Positions 32,900 through 41,012 of a stretch of DNA of 64,000 nucleotides are shown here, piece after piece. A program made the translations under genes and the position numbers. The DNA comes from Kribbella sp. VKM Ac-2569. Lineage in GTDB: Bacteria; Actinomycetota; Actinomycetes; Propionibacteriales; Kribbellaceae. The stretch lies in contig NZ_SGXJ01000004.1 of the NCBI RefSeq assembly GCF_004216905.1, forward strand, positions 372,001 through 436,000, written 5' to 3'. The notes beneath the pieces are model-generated. The model had not been told where the DNA came from, did no database searches, and saw nothing but the letters and a program-made list of their open reading frames with translations. Within the stretch, counting starts at the first letter, position 1. Each line of letters opens with the position of its first letter.

Positions 32900-33866
32900 G
32901 GAGGACCTTGCCCAGCTGGGTGGACTTCTCGAGGGTCTCGTGCGCCTTCGCGACCTCGGCGAGGGGGAACGTGGAGTGCACGACCGGGAGGACCTTCTGC
33001 TCCGCGATCAGCGGCCAGACGTGGCCGACGACCTCGGCGATGATCCGGCCCTTGTCCGCGACCGAACGGAACCGCAGGCCGGTGGCGATCACCGATCCGC
33101 GCCGGCTGAGCAGCCGCCCGAGGTCCAGTTCGCCCTTCGCCCCGCCCTGCATCCCGATCACCACGAGCCGCCCGTCGTACGCGAGCGACTTCACGTTGTC
33201 GGTCAGGTACTTCGCGCCCATGATGTCGAGGATCACGTCGGCGCCCGCGCCGTTGGTCGCCTCGCTCACCACGGACGCCCACTCGGCTTCCTTGTAGTTG
33301 ATCGCGACGTCCGCGCCGAGCCGGGTGCAGAACTCCATCTTCTCCTTGGTGCCGACCGTGGTCAGCACCCGCGCGCCGTGCGCGACGCCGAGCTGGATCG
33401 CCATCGAGCCGATCCCGGACGAGCCGCCGTGCACGAGCAGGGTCTCGCCCGCCTTGAGATGCGCGGTCATGAAGATGTTGGACCAGACGGTCGCGACGAC
33501 CTCGGGCAGCGCGGCCGCACTGACCAGGTCGAGACCGTCCGGCACGGGCATCACCTGCGGAGCGGGTACGACGACCTTCTCGGCGTACCCGCCGCCGGCG
33601 AGCAGCGCGCAGCACTCGTCGCCGACCGACCAGTCCTCGACCTCGGCGCCGACCGCGGCGATCCGGCCGGACACCTCGAGGCCGATCGTGCCGGGAGCGC
33701 CGGGCGGCGGTGGGTAGAAGCCCTGCCGCTGGAGCAGGTCAGCGCGGTTCACGCCGGCCGCGACGACGTCGATGACGACCTCGTCGTACGCCGGTTCCGG
33801 GTCCGGGATCTCGCCGATCCCGAGGACGTCGATTCCGCCGGCACCATGAACCACGACAGCTCGCAT
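32889..33866 (-). CDS. NAD(P)H-quinone oxidoreductase (zinc-independent MDR)
   Basis: A 325-residue MDR of the PIG3/QorB type. VVAAGVNRADLLQRQGFYPPPPGAPGTIGLEVSGRI is a signature of TP53I3-like quinone reductases, and LLVHGGSSGIGSMAIQLG is the NADPH-binding motif. It reduces quinones with NADPH and needs no zinc. It lies 10 bases downstream of an aminoglycoside-phosphotransferase-like gene on the same strand and is probably co-transcribed. Confidence 0.9.
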   Translation of the reverse strand: MRAVVVHGAGGIDVLGIGEIPDPEPAYDEVVIDVVAAGVNRADLLQRQGFYPPPPGAPGTIGLEVSGRIAAVGAEVEDWSVGDECCALLAGGGYAEKVVVPAPQVMPVPDGLDLVSAAALPEVVATVWSNIFMTAHLKAGETLLVHGGSSGIGSMAIQLGVAHGARVLTTVGTKEKMEFCTRLGADVAINYKEAEWASVVSEATNGAGADVILDIMGAKYLTDNVKSLAYDGRLVVIGMQGGAKGELDLGRLLSRRGSVIATGLRFRSVADKGRIIAEVVGHVWPLIAEQKVLPVVHSTFPLAEVAKAHETLEKSTQLGKVLLTL

Positions 33867-33876
33867 GCTGCCCAAC

Positions 33877-34743
33877 CTACCCGCAGCGCTCGACCAGTTT
33901 TGCCAGGTCCTGCGCGATGGAGTCGAGGTAAGTGGTCTCGCCGATCGACTGGAACCAGTCCCATAGTTCGAGCGAGTGATAGAGCCGGTAGACGCCGATC
34001 CGGTCCTCGGGTACGGCGCCGTACCCGTCGGTGAGGCCGGCGAGCTTCTCGGGGTTGTCGTGGGCGGAGTACTGGATCGTCTTCGCCAGATCGATGAGCG
34101 GATCGGCGGCGATCGCGTTCTCCACATCGATGAACCCGTTCACGCGCCAGGTCGCGGGGTCCACGAGGATGTTGCCTTCGTGGAAGTCGTTGTGGCACAG
34201 GACGGCTGCCGGGTTGTCTGCGAACAGGTGCGCGTGCTGTTCGACATGAGTGGTGATCTCGGCGTGCAGCTTCGGGTCACCGCCGAGCTGCTCGAACTCC
34301 TGCAGCTTCTTCGCGAACTGCCGTCGCATGTACTGATCGTTGTCCGGCAGCGGGTCGAGGATCTGGTCGGTCAGATAGCCGTACGCCGGTTGCTCGATGC
34401 GGTGAACGCGCTGCAACAGCTCGCCGAGTTGCGCGTACATCGCCCGCCAGTCGGGCGGCTCGGCCTCGGACAGCGGAACGCCGTCGACCTTCGACAGCAT
34501 CGTGACGCCGTCGCCGACGTGCATCACTCGCGGGATCGAGCCGGCGAGCTCCTGCTCCAGCATCCCGTAGACATGCACTTCCTTGGCCTGCTTCCAGAGC
34601 CACTCCGGCGCGTAGACCTTCACGATCACTGGTTCGGCAGACGTGCGCACCTCGTACACGGTGCTCAACTGCCCGCCGGTGCGCTGCACAACCTCGCTGA
34701 CGTCGAGCCCGACGACGTCCCTCACCAGTTGCGCGACATCCAT
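33877..34743 (-). CDS. APH-family phosphotransferase
   Basis: A 288-residue protein kinase-like phosphotransferase. The catalytic loop is CHNDFHEGN (Asp186, Asn191) and the metal-binding Asp206 is in GFIDVEN. An N-lobe lysine lies in PVIVKVYAPEW. Members phosphorylate aminoglycosides, choline, homoserine, fructosamines or other small molecules; the substrate cannot be read. It leads a two-gene unit with the quinone reductase. Confidence 0.83.
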   Translation of the reverse strand: MDVAQLVRDVVGLDVSEVVQRTGGQLSTVYEVRTSAEPVIVKVYAPEWLWKQAKEVHVYGMLEQELAGSIPRVMHVGDGVTMLSKVDGVPLSEAEPPDWRAMYAQLGELLQRVHRIEQPAYGYLTDQILDPLPDNDQYMRRQFAKKLQEFEQLGGDPKLHAEITTHVEQHAHLFADNPAAVLCHNDFHEGNILVDPATWRVNGFIDVENAIAADPLIDLAKTIQYSAHDNPEKLAGLTDGYGAVPEDRIGVYRLYHSLELWDWFQSIGETTYLDSIAQDLAKLVERCG

Positions 34744-34775
34744 GCGTCGAATCTACGATCGACGTCCAGCGGTTT

Positions 34776-35315
34776 TCAGCCGTCCAGGTCCGACCAGGTG
34801 TCGACGTCGTCGCCCGCGTGGGTCGGTTCGGTCCAGGCGAGGTCGAGGCCGGCGAGCGTCCGGCGTACCGACTTGTCTCTGGGATCGCCTACGTCGTGGA
34901 TCGCCTGCGCCAACGCGGTACGTCGGTACGCGGTCGCGAGCTGCTGCTCCTGGCCGTCGGTATCGCGCAGCCCGAATCCGTCGTGCTCCGCGAGCCCTTG
35001 GACGAGCGTCGTCACGTCGGCCTCGGTGATCCACGGTAGGTCACAACTCACCACCACGACGACCGGTGCCGTCCCGTGCTGGAGTCCAGCCGCCAGCCCC
35101 GCCACCGGCCCGCCCGACGGCGGGTCCTCCACCGTCCAGTTCACCTCCCGGTACGTCGTACGCACCGGACCCACCACCACGGTCGAGGCGGCCCCCGCCG
35201 TCGCCGTCAACACCCGATCCAGCAACGACATCCCGTCGAGAACGAGCATCGCCTTGTCCACCCCACCGAACCGAGTGGACCCGCCCCCCGCCAGCACCAC
35301 CACGTCGAACTCCAC
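34776..35315 (-). CDS. MobA-like molybdenum cofactor guanylyltransferase
   Basis: A 179-residue NTP-transferase. VVVLAGGGSTRFGGVDKAMLVLDG (about 5-28) is the MobA nucleotide-binding loop and VVVVSCDLPWITEADV holds the metal-binding Asp. It likely attaches GMP or CMP to molybdopterin for molybdoenzymes, though related enzymes act on other cofactors. The start is GTG 35315. No other mo-cofactor genes are adjacent. Confidence 0.82.
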   Translation of the reverse strand: MEFDVVVLAGGGSTRFGGVDKAMLVLDGMSLLDRVLTATAGAASTVVVGPVRTTYREVNWTVEDPPSGGPVAGLAAGLQHGTAPVVVVVSCDLPWITEADVTTLVQGLAEHDGFGLRDTDGQEQQLATAYRRTALAQAIHDVGDPRDKSVRRTLAGLDLAWTEPTHAGDDVDTWSDLDG

Positions 35316-35378
35316 CCCAGCAGTCTCGCATCCGGCCGGCCCCGTTTCTCCCAGCCGCTTCTGCGGCACCATGGGGAG

Positions 35379-36170
35379 ATGAGGATTGCCGTGGTGCAGG
35401 CCGCCAGCAGTTACGACAAGGCCGCCAACCGGGACGCAGTCAGCCGTCTGGTCGCTGATGCAGCGCAGGGCGGGCCTGACCTTGTGGTGCTGCCGGAAGC
35501 GATGATGTCCGACTTCGCGGTCGAGGGGGAGTCGGTGGCGGAGGCTGCCGAGGCGCTCGACGGCGAGTTCGTCACGACGCTCCGGAAGGCTGCGGTCGAG
35601 AACGGCGTGGCGATTGTTGCGGGGATGTTCGAACGCAGCTGCGACCAGCATCGTCCGTACAACACACTCCTGGCTGTCGGCGCGGACGGCGCACTGCTCG
35701 GCGCCTACCGCAAGATCCATCTGTACGACGCGTTTGGGTACAAGGAGTCCGACCAGCTGACACCTGGTGACGTTGCCCCGGTCGTGGTCCAGATCGGCGG
35801 TCACTCGCTCGGTCTGATGACCTGTTACGACCTGCGCTTCCCAGAGCTCTCCCGCGCGCTCGTCGACGCCGGCGCCGAGGTGCTCGTCGTTCCGGCCGCC
35901 TGGGTCCGCGGACCGCTCAAGGAGCACCACTGGACCACGCTGCTCACCGCCCGCGCTGTGGAGAACACCTGCTACGTCGCAGCGGCAGCACAGAACGGTA
36001 AGAAGTACTGCGGTCTCAGCCAGGTCATAGACCCGCAGGGCGTCGCGCTGGCGTCGGTTGGTGAGGCGGACGGACATGCGTTCGCTGAGATCACAGCCGA
36101 GCGACTGGCCGACGTACGCAAGCGCAACCCGTCCCTGCAGAACCGCCGGTACTCGGTCACGCCCCGCTGA
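35379..36170 (+). CDS. Carbon-nitrogen hydrolase (nitrilase superfamily)
   Basis: A 263-residue amidase-type enzyme with the catalytic triad Glu40 (VVLPEAMMS), Lys112 (GAYRKIHLYD) and Cys149 (LMTCYDLRFPELSR). Length and spacing fit branch 10 / Nit1-Nit2-like amidases that hydrolyse deaminated glutathione or omega-amides. It acts in the cytoplasm. The start ATG 35379 directly follows GGGGAG. It is divergent from the mobA-like gene. Confidence 0.9.
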   Translation: MRIAVVQAASSYDKAANRDAVSRLVADAAQGGPDLVVLPEAMMSDFAVEGESVAEAAEALDGEFVTTLRKAAVENGVAIVAGMFERSCDQHRPYNTLLAVGADGALLGAYRKIHLYDAFGYKESDQLTPGDVAPVVVQIGGHSLGLMTCYDLRFPELSRALVDAGAEVLVVPAAWVRGPLKEHHWTTLLTARAVENTCYVAAAAQNGKKYCGLSQVIDPQGVALASVGEADGHAFAEITAERLADVRKRNPSLQNRRYSVTPR

Positions 36171-36225
36171 CCAGAGCGCGGACCGGCTGGTCCGGGAAAC
36201 TCGCTGACCCGTTAGCCTCCTGGGC

Positions 36226-37293
36226 GTGGCGGATGGGTTTGATCTGGAGCATCACGGCGATCTCGAGGTCGGTGAGGGGCTGGTCGACCTCGCCGTCAAC
36301 GTCCGCGCGGGTACACCCCCGCCCTGGTTGCTCGACGCGATCACGGCGAGCCTGACCGAGCTGGCGGCGTACCCACGGCAGGACGCGGCCGTTGCTGCGG
36401 TCGCGCACCGGCATGGTGTCGCGGAGGAGCGGGTGCTGCTGACCGCGGGGGCCGCGGAGGCGTTCGTCCTGATCGCGCGGGCGTTCCGGCCGCGGCATCC
36501 GGTCGTGGTTCATCCACAGTTCACCGAGCCCGAGGCGGCGTTGCGTTCCGCCGGGCACCTGGTCGACCGGGTGATCCTGCGGCCCGAGGACGGGTTCACG
36601 CTGGACCCGTCCGCCGTACCGGCCGACGCTGATCTCGTTGTCATTGGTAACCCCACCAACCCGACGTCGGTGCTGCACCGCGCCGACGACCTGCGCGAGC
36701 TGGCGCGACCCGACCGGATCCTGGTCGTCGACGAGGCGTTCATGGACGCCGTACCCGGTGAGCCCGAGTCGCTCGCCGGCGCGTCGATCCCGGGGCTCGT
36801 GGTGGTGCGGAGCCTGACGAAGACGTGGGGACTCGCGGGGCTGCGGGTCGGGTACGTCATCGCCGGCGCGGGTCTGATCGAGCAGCTGGCCGCGGTACAG
36901 CCGCACTGGCCGGTGTCCACTCCTGCACTTGCGGCGGCAATTGCCTGCAGCAACGAGCGCGCCGTCGCGGAAGCGGCCCAGGCTGCCCTCGACATCGAAC
37001 GCCAGCGTGTCCATCTGCTTGACAGTCTCGGAACGGTCAGCGGACTTTCGACGTACGGCGTGGCACGGGCGCCGTTCGTTCTCGTTCACGTGCCGGGGGC
37101 GGTGGAGGTGCGGGAATCCCTGCGTGCACAGGGGTTTGCGGTACGGCGTGGGGATACGTTCCCGGGTCTCGGGCCGGACTGGTTGCGGGTCGCCGTACGG
37201 CCTGAGGACGTGACCGACGGGTTTGTGAAGGTGCTGTCGGATCTGCTGCCGCCTAATCGAGTTGGCGCTGTAACGCACGGGGGGTTTAGCTGA
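36226..37293 (+). CDS. CobC-like PLP-dependent aminotransferase (Rv2231c family)
   Basis: A 355-residue fold-type I PLP enzyme. Lys199 in RSLTKTWGLAGLRVGY is the Schiff-base lysine, Asp169 in VVDEAFMD binds the pyridine nitrogen, and GNPTNPTSVL holds the Asn contact. The closest group is the threonine-phosphate decarboxylase/histidinol-phosphate-aminotransferase-like CobC family, which supplies aminopropanol phosphate for cobalamin. No cobalamin genes adjoin it, so this role is inferred. The start is GTG 36226. Confidence 0.85.
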   Translation: MADGFDLEHHGDLEVGEGLVDLAVNVRAGTPPPWLLDAITASLTELAAYPRQDAAVAAVAHRHGVAEERVLLTAGAAEAFVLIARAFRPRHPVVVHPQFTEPEAALRSAGHLVDRVILRPEDGFTLDPSAVPADADLVVIGNPTNPTSVLHRADDLRELARPDRILVVDEAFMDAVPGEPESLAGASIPGLVVVRSLTKTWGLAGLRVGYVIAGAGLIEQLAAVQPHWPVSTPALAAAIACSNERAVAEAAQAALDIERQRVHLLDSLGTVSGLSTYGVARAPFVLVHVPGAVEVRESLRAQGFAVRRGDTFPGLGPDWLRVAVRPEDVTDGFVKVLSDLLPPNRVGAVTHGGFS

Positions 37294-37377
37294 GGTCCTC
37301 TTTGCGCACAAGATGACCAGTGCCCCGGTTGGTATTCCCTGGGCAACTTTCTGGTCGTTCGCGAAGGGAGCAGCACA

Positions 37378-37854
37378 ATGGGTCTCAACGATGACGAGAT
37401 GAACACCTCGTCCGAAGGTGGCGAAGGCGAGTACGGCGGCTCGACCGCTGCACCCGGTGGCGGGGGTAGCGGGTACGGCGGGGAGTCCTCGGACGGCGGC
37501 GCCGATGGTGGTGCCGATGGTGGCGCGGGCGGCGGCGAGGGGCCGGCCGACGGTGGCGCTTCGCCGGGTACCCAGGACGGTGGCGCTGACGGCGGGGCCG
37601 GTGAAGGAACCGCGGACGGCGGCGCTGCGCCGGGCACCCAGGACGGTGGCGCAGACGGCGGGGCCGGCGGCGAAGGACCCGCGGACGGCGGCGCTTCCCA
37701 GGGCACTCAGGACGGTGGCGCAGACGGCGGCGCCGGCGGCTACGGCGAAGGCTCGGGGTCTGGTGAGTCCGAGGGTGGCGCCGCGGGTGGTTCTGATGGG
37801 GGTGCCGATGGAGGCGCGGACGGCGGCGCCGGCGGGAACTCCGGAAGCTGGTGA
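37378..37854 (+). CDS. Gly/Ala/Asp-rich repeat protein, possible modified peptide precursor
   Basis: A 158-residue low-complexity protein that I do not recognise. It starts MGLNDDEMNTSSEGGEGEYG; most of the rest is made of ADGGA units. Three longer repeats share the core GTQDGGADGGAG at residues 64-75, 86-97 and 109-120 (period 22-23). It has no cysteine, no basic residues after the start, and no signal peptide or membrane helix, and it ends GGNSGSW. RBS AAGGGAG lies 7 bases before the ATG. The stop overlaps the start of a JmjC/cupin oxygenase gene (GTGA), so the two are translated together. A substrate for that oxygenase is the most economical reading; a structural or scaffold protein is possible. 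That it is expressed is supported by frame-specific repeats and the coupling. Confidence 0.75.
   Translation: MGLNDDEMNTSSEGGEGEYGGSTAAPGGGGSGYGGESSDGGADGGADGGAGGGEGPADGGASPGTQDGGADGGAGEGTADGGAAPGTQDGGADGGAGGEGPADGGASQGTQDGGADGGAGGYGEGSGSGESEGGAAGGSDGGADGGADGGAGGNSGSW
37567..37737 (+). repeat. Three tandem coding repeats, 66-69 bp
   Basis: The DNA for the GTQDGGADGGAG cores of the Gly/Asp-rich protein recurs at 37567, 37633 and 37702, with spacer codons that vary in frame. The repeats are protein-level units rather than a CRISPR array: the spacers are too short and are themselves ADGG-rich. Confidence 0.75.
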
Positions 37855-39152
37855 ACACCGTGCCGGAGGCCGGGCCGTTCCCGCAGAACAACCATCCGGC
37901 CGCGCAGTCGGCGGCCGATGGCGGTGAGCAGTTGCGAGACGAGCGCCCGGCACTCCGGCGCTGTGTAGCGGGGGATCTGGACGAGTTCGCGAACTCCTAC
38001 TGGGGTTCGCGGGCACTGCTGTCCCGAGGTCCCGACCTCCCCGCGCCGTACGACGACCTGTTCAGTCTCGACGCCGTCGACGAGCTGCTGTCCCGCCGCG
38101 GCCTACGGACGCCGTTCCTGCGGATCGCGAAGAACGGGTCGGTGGTCGGAGACAGCCAGTTCACCGGACCGGCCGGTGTCGGCGCGGACATCGCGGACCA
38201 GGTACGAGACGACAAGGTAGCCGCGCTGTTCGCCAGCGGGCACACCGTCGTACTGCAGGCGCTGCACCGGACCTGGCCCGCGCTCGTCGACTTCTCCACC
38301 CAGCTGTCCGCGGACGCGGGTCACCCCGTGCAGATCAACGCGTACATCACCCCAGCCGAGTCGCAGGGTTTCTCCGCGCACTACGACGTACACGACGTAT
38401 TCGTACTGCAAGTAGCCGGCGAGAAGCACTGGACCGTACACGAGCCGGTGCATCTCGACCCGCTCCGCAACCAGCCGTGGACCGACCACGCGCTCGCCGT
38501 TGAAGAAGCGGCACGCGACCAGGCACCGGTGATCGACGAGGTCCTGCGGCCTGGCGATGCGCTGTACGTACCCCGCGGCTTCCTGCACTCGGCCAAGGCA
38601 CTGGGTGGTGTGAGCGCACACCTGACCGTCGGACTACACACACTGACGCGCTACCTGCTCGTACAGGAGTTGGCCGCACTAGCTGCGAATCAGGCGTCCC
38701 TGCGCACCGCACTACCTCTCGGCTTCGACCCTGGCGACCCAGAGCAACTAGCCCAGGTACTGCCGCAGGTGGTCGAACTCTTCACACAGGAGCTCCGTAC
38801 GGCGACGCCGGACGCACTGGCCAACCGCCTCCGTCGCCGTACCTGGTCCAGCAACCGCCCAGCTCCGCTCCCACCGCTGGCACACGCCGCGTCCATCACC
38901 TCCCTGTCTGTCGGTACGACGGTCCGCCTCCGCGCCGGCCTCCGCTGCCGTCTCGTCCCCGGCGACCCGCTCGTCCTCCAACTCCCCGACCGAACCATCA
39001 CCTTCCCGCCCGCCACGACCGCAGCCGTCACGGAACTCGTCTCGGGTGCCGACTGCAAGGTAGGAAACCTCCCCGGCCTCGACGACGCCGACCAACTCGT
39101 CCTGGTCCGCCGCCTCCTCACCGAGGCAGTAGTGGTCGCCACCGGCCAGTGA
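37851..39152 (+). CDS. JmjC/cupin_4 2-oxoglutarate-type Fe(II) dioxygenase
   Basis: A 433-residue protein of the cupin_4/ribosomal-oxygenase-like family. The iron triad is H177-x-D179 in GFSAHYDVHDVFVLQ and the distal H246 in LYVPRGFLHSAKALG; AGEKHWTVHEP follows the first pair as in ROX enzymes. The N-terminal ~40 residues are disordered and the C-terminal ~150 resemble the winged-helix tail of this family. Known members hydroxylate Arg or His in ribosomal proteins, and JmjC-like enzymes hydroxylate Asp or His in some RiPP peptides. Its GTG start overlaps the stop of the repeat-protein gene, which points to that protein as a substrate. No ribosomal-protein gene is nearby. Confidence 0.85.
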   Translation: MNTVPEAGPFPQNNHPAAQSAADGGEQLRDERPALRRCVAGDLDEFANSYWGSRALLSRGPDLPAPYDDLFSLDAVDELLSRRGLRTPFLRIAKNGSVVGDSQFTGPAGVGADIADQVRDDKVAALFASGHTVVLQALHRTWPALVDFSTQLSADAGHPVQINAYITPAESQGFSAHYDVHDVFVLQVAGEKHWTVHEPVHLDPLRNQPWTDHALAVEEAARDQAPVIDEVLRPGDALYVPRGFLHSAKALGGVSAHLTVGLHTLTRYLLVQELAALAANQASLRTALPLGFDPGDPEQLAQVLPQVVELFTQELRTATPDALANRLRRRTWSSNRPAPLPPLAHAASITSLSVGTTVRLRAGLRCRLVPGDPLVLQLPDRTITFPPATTAAVTELVSGADCKVGNLPGLDDADQLVLVRRLLTEAVVVATGQ

Positions 39153-39206
39153 CAATCGCGGGTGACCAGCTGGTAGTTGAAGTCGGCAACCGTATCGTGA
39201 GGTGGC

Positions 39207-40118
39207 GTGGACCTCGGTGACATCAGATACCGACCGGAGACCGGCTGTGCGGCGCAAGCCGACCTCCGTCGCGACTCCCTGATCGCGACCGCCCCGCCCG
39301 CCGAGCGCTGGCTCCTGATCGAGTCCCGCTCCGCCTGGCCTCGCCAGGCCCTGACCTCCCTTCGAAACAGCTCGTCCGGTGCCGAACTGGGCGATGTGGT
39401 TGCGCGGCGATGCCGCGAGTTGAGGATCCGGCCCGTACTGATCCGCCGGTACGGCCGCCTCGATCCGACGAGCTCCCGGCGATGGGCACTGGTGGACTGC
39501 CGCCCCGGGCGTGAACTCGTTCGCTGGGGCGACCTGCCGACGGACGAACACCTGCTGGACGTCCTCGCCGGCAAGGACTCGGGGCTGGTGAGCAACGCGC
39601 CGGTCTACCTCGTGTGTACGCACGGCCGACACGACGCATGTTGCGCCGTACGCGGACGCCCGGTCGCTGCGATGCTGACTGCCGCGTACCCAGAACGCAC
39701 CTGGGAATGCAGCCACATCGGCGGTGACCGCTTCGCCGCGAACGTGGTCGTGCTGCCGCATGGCCTGTTCTACGGGCACGTCACACCAGCCCGCGCCGTC
39801 GAACTCGCTAAGCAGTACGACGAGGGTGCCGTCGTACCCGATCTCCTCCGTGGATCAGGTGCGTTCGCCCCGCCCGTCCAAGCCGCCCAGCACTTCGCCC
39901 GCGCCGCCGGTCATTCACCCGTGGTCGACAACCTCCTCCCGCAATCCTTTGAAGTCCTCAGCGAACACCGCTGGCGAATCCTCCTCGCATCCACCAACGG
40001 CCCGATAGCCGTCGAAGTCTCGGCACGCCTCGACACCGTCGACGCGCGCCTGACCTGCGCAGGTTCCTCTCCCGCCCAGGTCCGTCACTTCGAACTCCAC
40101 AGCCTGACCACAGCTTGA
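39207..40118 (+). CDS. Sucrase/ferredoxin-like (thioredoxin-fold ferredoxin) protein
   Basis: A 303-residue protein of the sucrase/ferredoxin-like family. The C-terminal thioredoxin-like ferredoxin part has VYLVCTHGRHDACCAVRGRPVA and WECSHIGGDRFAANVVVLP; cysteines C137, C145, C146 and C168 are candidate [2Fe-2S] ligands. GGDRFAANVVVLP-G-x-FYG is the family hallmark. It would act as an electron carrier in the cytoplasm. GTG 39207 lies 54 bases after the dioxygenase stop on the same strand, so it may belong to that operon. 2-Oxoglutarate oxygenases do not need an external donor, so its role in the cluster is uncertain. Confidence 0.82.
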   Translation: MDLGDIRYRPETGCAAQADLRRDSLIATAPPAERWLLIESRSAWPRQALTSLRNSSSGAELGDVVARRCRELRIRPVLIRRYGRLDPTSSRRWALVDCRPGRELVRWGDLPTDEHLLDVLAGKDSGLVSNAPVYLVCTHGRHDACCAVRGRPVAAMLTAAYPERTWECSHIGGDRFAANVVVLPHGLFYGHVTPARAVELAKQYDEGAVVPDLLRGSGAFAPPVQAAQHFARAAGHSPVVDNLLPQSFEVLSEHRWRILLASTNGPIAVEVSARLDTVDARLTCAGSSPAQVRHFELHSLTTA

Positions 40119-40155
40119 CCGGAGCCTGACTACCGCCTGACCGTCACCTGAAGGG

Positions 40156-40755
40156 TCAGGCCGGGTCTGCCGGGCGGTCCGAAGCATGTTCGCCGTAGAA
40201 CGCTGACTGGCGCGCCATGATGTCGCGCATGGACGTACCGCGAGGCACGCCGTACACCGTGCCCGGGAAGTCCAGGTCGCGCTGGATCTGCCACAGCTCC
40301 TCGTGCCGGTCGGGGGAGAAGAGCTGGGCCGGGTCGCCGACGGCGATCCATCCGATCGGGAGGACCGCGCCTGCTTCCAGCCGCGAGTTCACGTGCAGCA
40401 CGCTGTTGATCCGGAGTTCCGCGCCTGCGCCGGCGACAGAACCTGGGAACAACGCGGCGCCCGTGGCGATGAAGACTTCGTCCTCGACCGTGGCGCCGTT
40501 GACATGTGCATGGGGACCTACCAGGACCGCGTCGCCGATGAGCGCGGGATGGTCGGCCCGGCCGCGCACCAGGGCGTTCTCCATCACCACACTGTTCTCA
40601 CCGAGCCGGATCTCGCCGTTCTCCGCCGTCAGCACCGCACCGTGCAGGACCCTGCTGCCTTCGCCGAGGACGACGGCACCGCAGAGCACGGCCGATGGAG
40701 CGACATATGCGGATTCGGGCACGACCGGTCGACGGCCGCGATGTTCCAGCAACAT
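40156..40755 (-). CDS. Gamma-carbonic-anhydrase-like hexapeptide-repeat protein
   Basis: A 199-residue left-handed beta-helix protein. Hexapeptide-type repeats run from about residue 15 to 130 (VAPSAVLCGAVVLGEGSRVLHGAVL; ALIGDAVLVGPHAHVNGATVEDEVFIATGAALFPGSVAGAG). Scattered His residues could bind metal as in gamma-class carbonic anhydrases, but related proteins act as acyltransferases or have no activity. ATG 40755 follows GAGAGGA. The frame stays open upstream to an ATG at 40935 next to an SOS box, but that ~60-residue Cys/Pro/Arg-rich extension looks non-coding. Confidence 0.8.
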   Translation of the reverse strand: MLLEHRGRRPVVPESAYVAPSAVLCGAVVLGEGSRVLHGAVLTAENGEIRLGENSVVMENALVRGRADHPALIGDAVLVGPHAHVNGATVEDEVFIATGAALFPGSVAGAGAELRINSVLHVNSRLEAGAVLPIGWIAVGDPAQLFSPDRHEELWQIQRDLDFPGTVYGVPRGTSMRDIMARQSAFYGEHASDRPADPA

Positions 40756-40937
40756 CTGCTGTCCTCTCGTCGCGTGATCACCTCGCTCCAGCTTGTACCA
40801 AATCGGTTGTGCGGACTCTCCACAGCCCGGGTCCTCACAACCCGGGCGGCGGTGTCCTCCGGGCCGTCCACATCGGGGGTGGCAGGCTCGGTCCGGCGGA
40901 CAATCCGGGTGGAGAACCGCGAACTGAGCCAACATTA

Positions 40938-40949
40938 GAACAGATGTTC
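40938..40949. promoter_or_regulatory. SOS box (LexA site) GAAC-AGAT-GTTC, no obvious target
   Basis: The core fits the GAAC-N4-GTTC LexA consensus of actinobacteria, flanked by TA and GA. On the minus strand it is followed by CTAATGTTGG, nearly the same layout as the SOS box of the HNH gene at 62048. It lies 183 bases upstream of the hexapeptide gene and in a gap of 257 bases (40756-41012) that holds no other feature. It could drive that gene or be the relic of a lost SOS gene. Confidence 0.6.
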
Positions 40950-41012
40950 GATCAGATGCAACGCATCCTGACAGGTCAGGAATCAGTCGCTCAGATCCGC
41001 CCAGGGATCCGC

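Noticed and set aside
37546..37740. Possible CRISPR or satellite array in the Gly/Asp-rich gene
   Set aside because: The repeats keep the reading frame, vary at synonymous positions and have no unique spacers.
40756..40935. N-terminal extension of the hexapeptide protein to ATG 40935 near the SOS box
   Set aside because: The added 60 residues are Cys/Pro/Arg-rich without similarity to the family, while ATG 40755 has a good RBS and a normal start.
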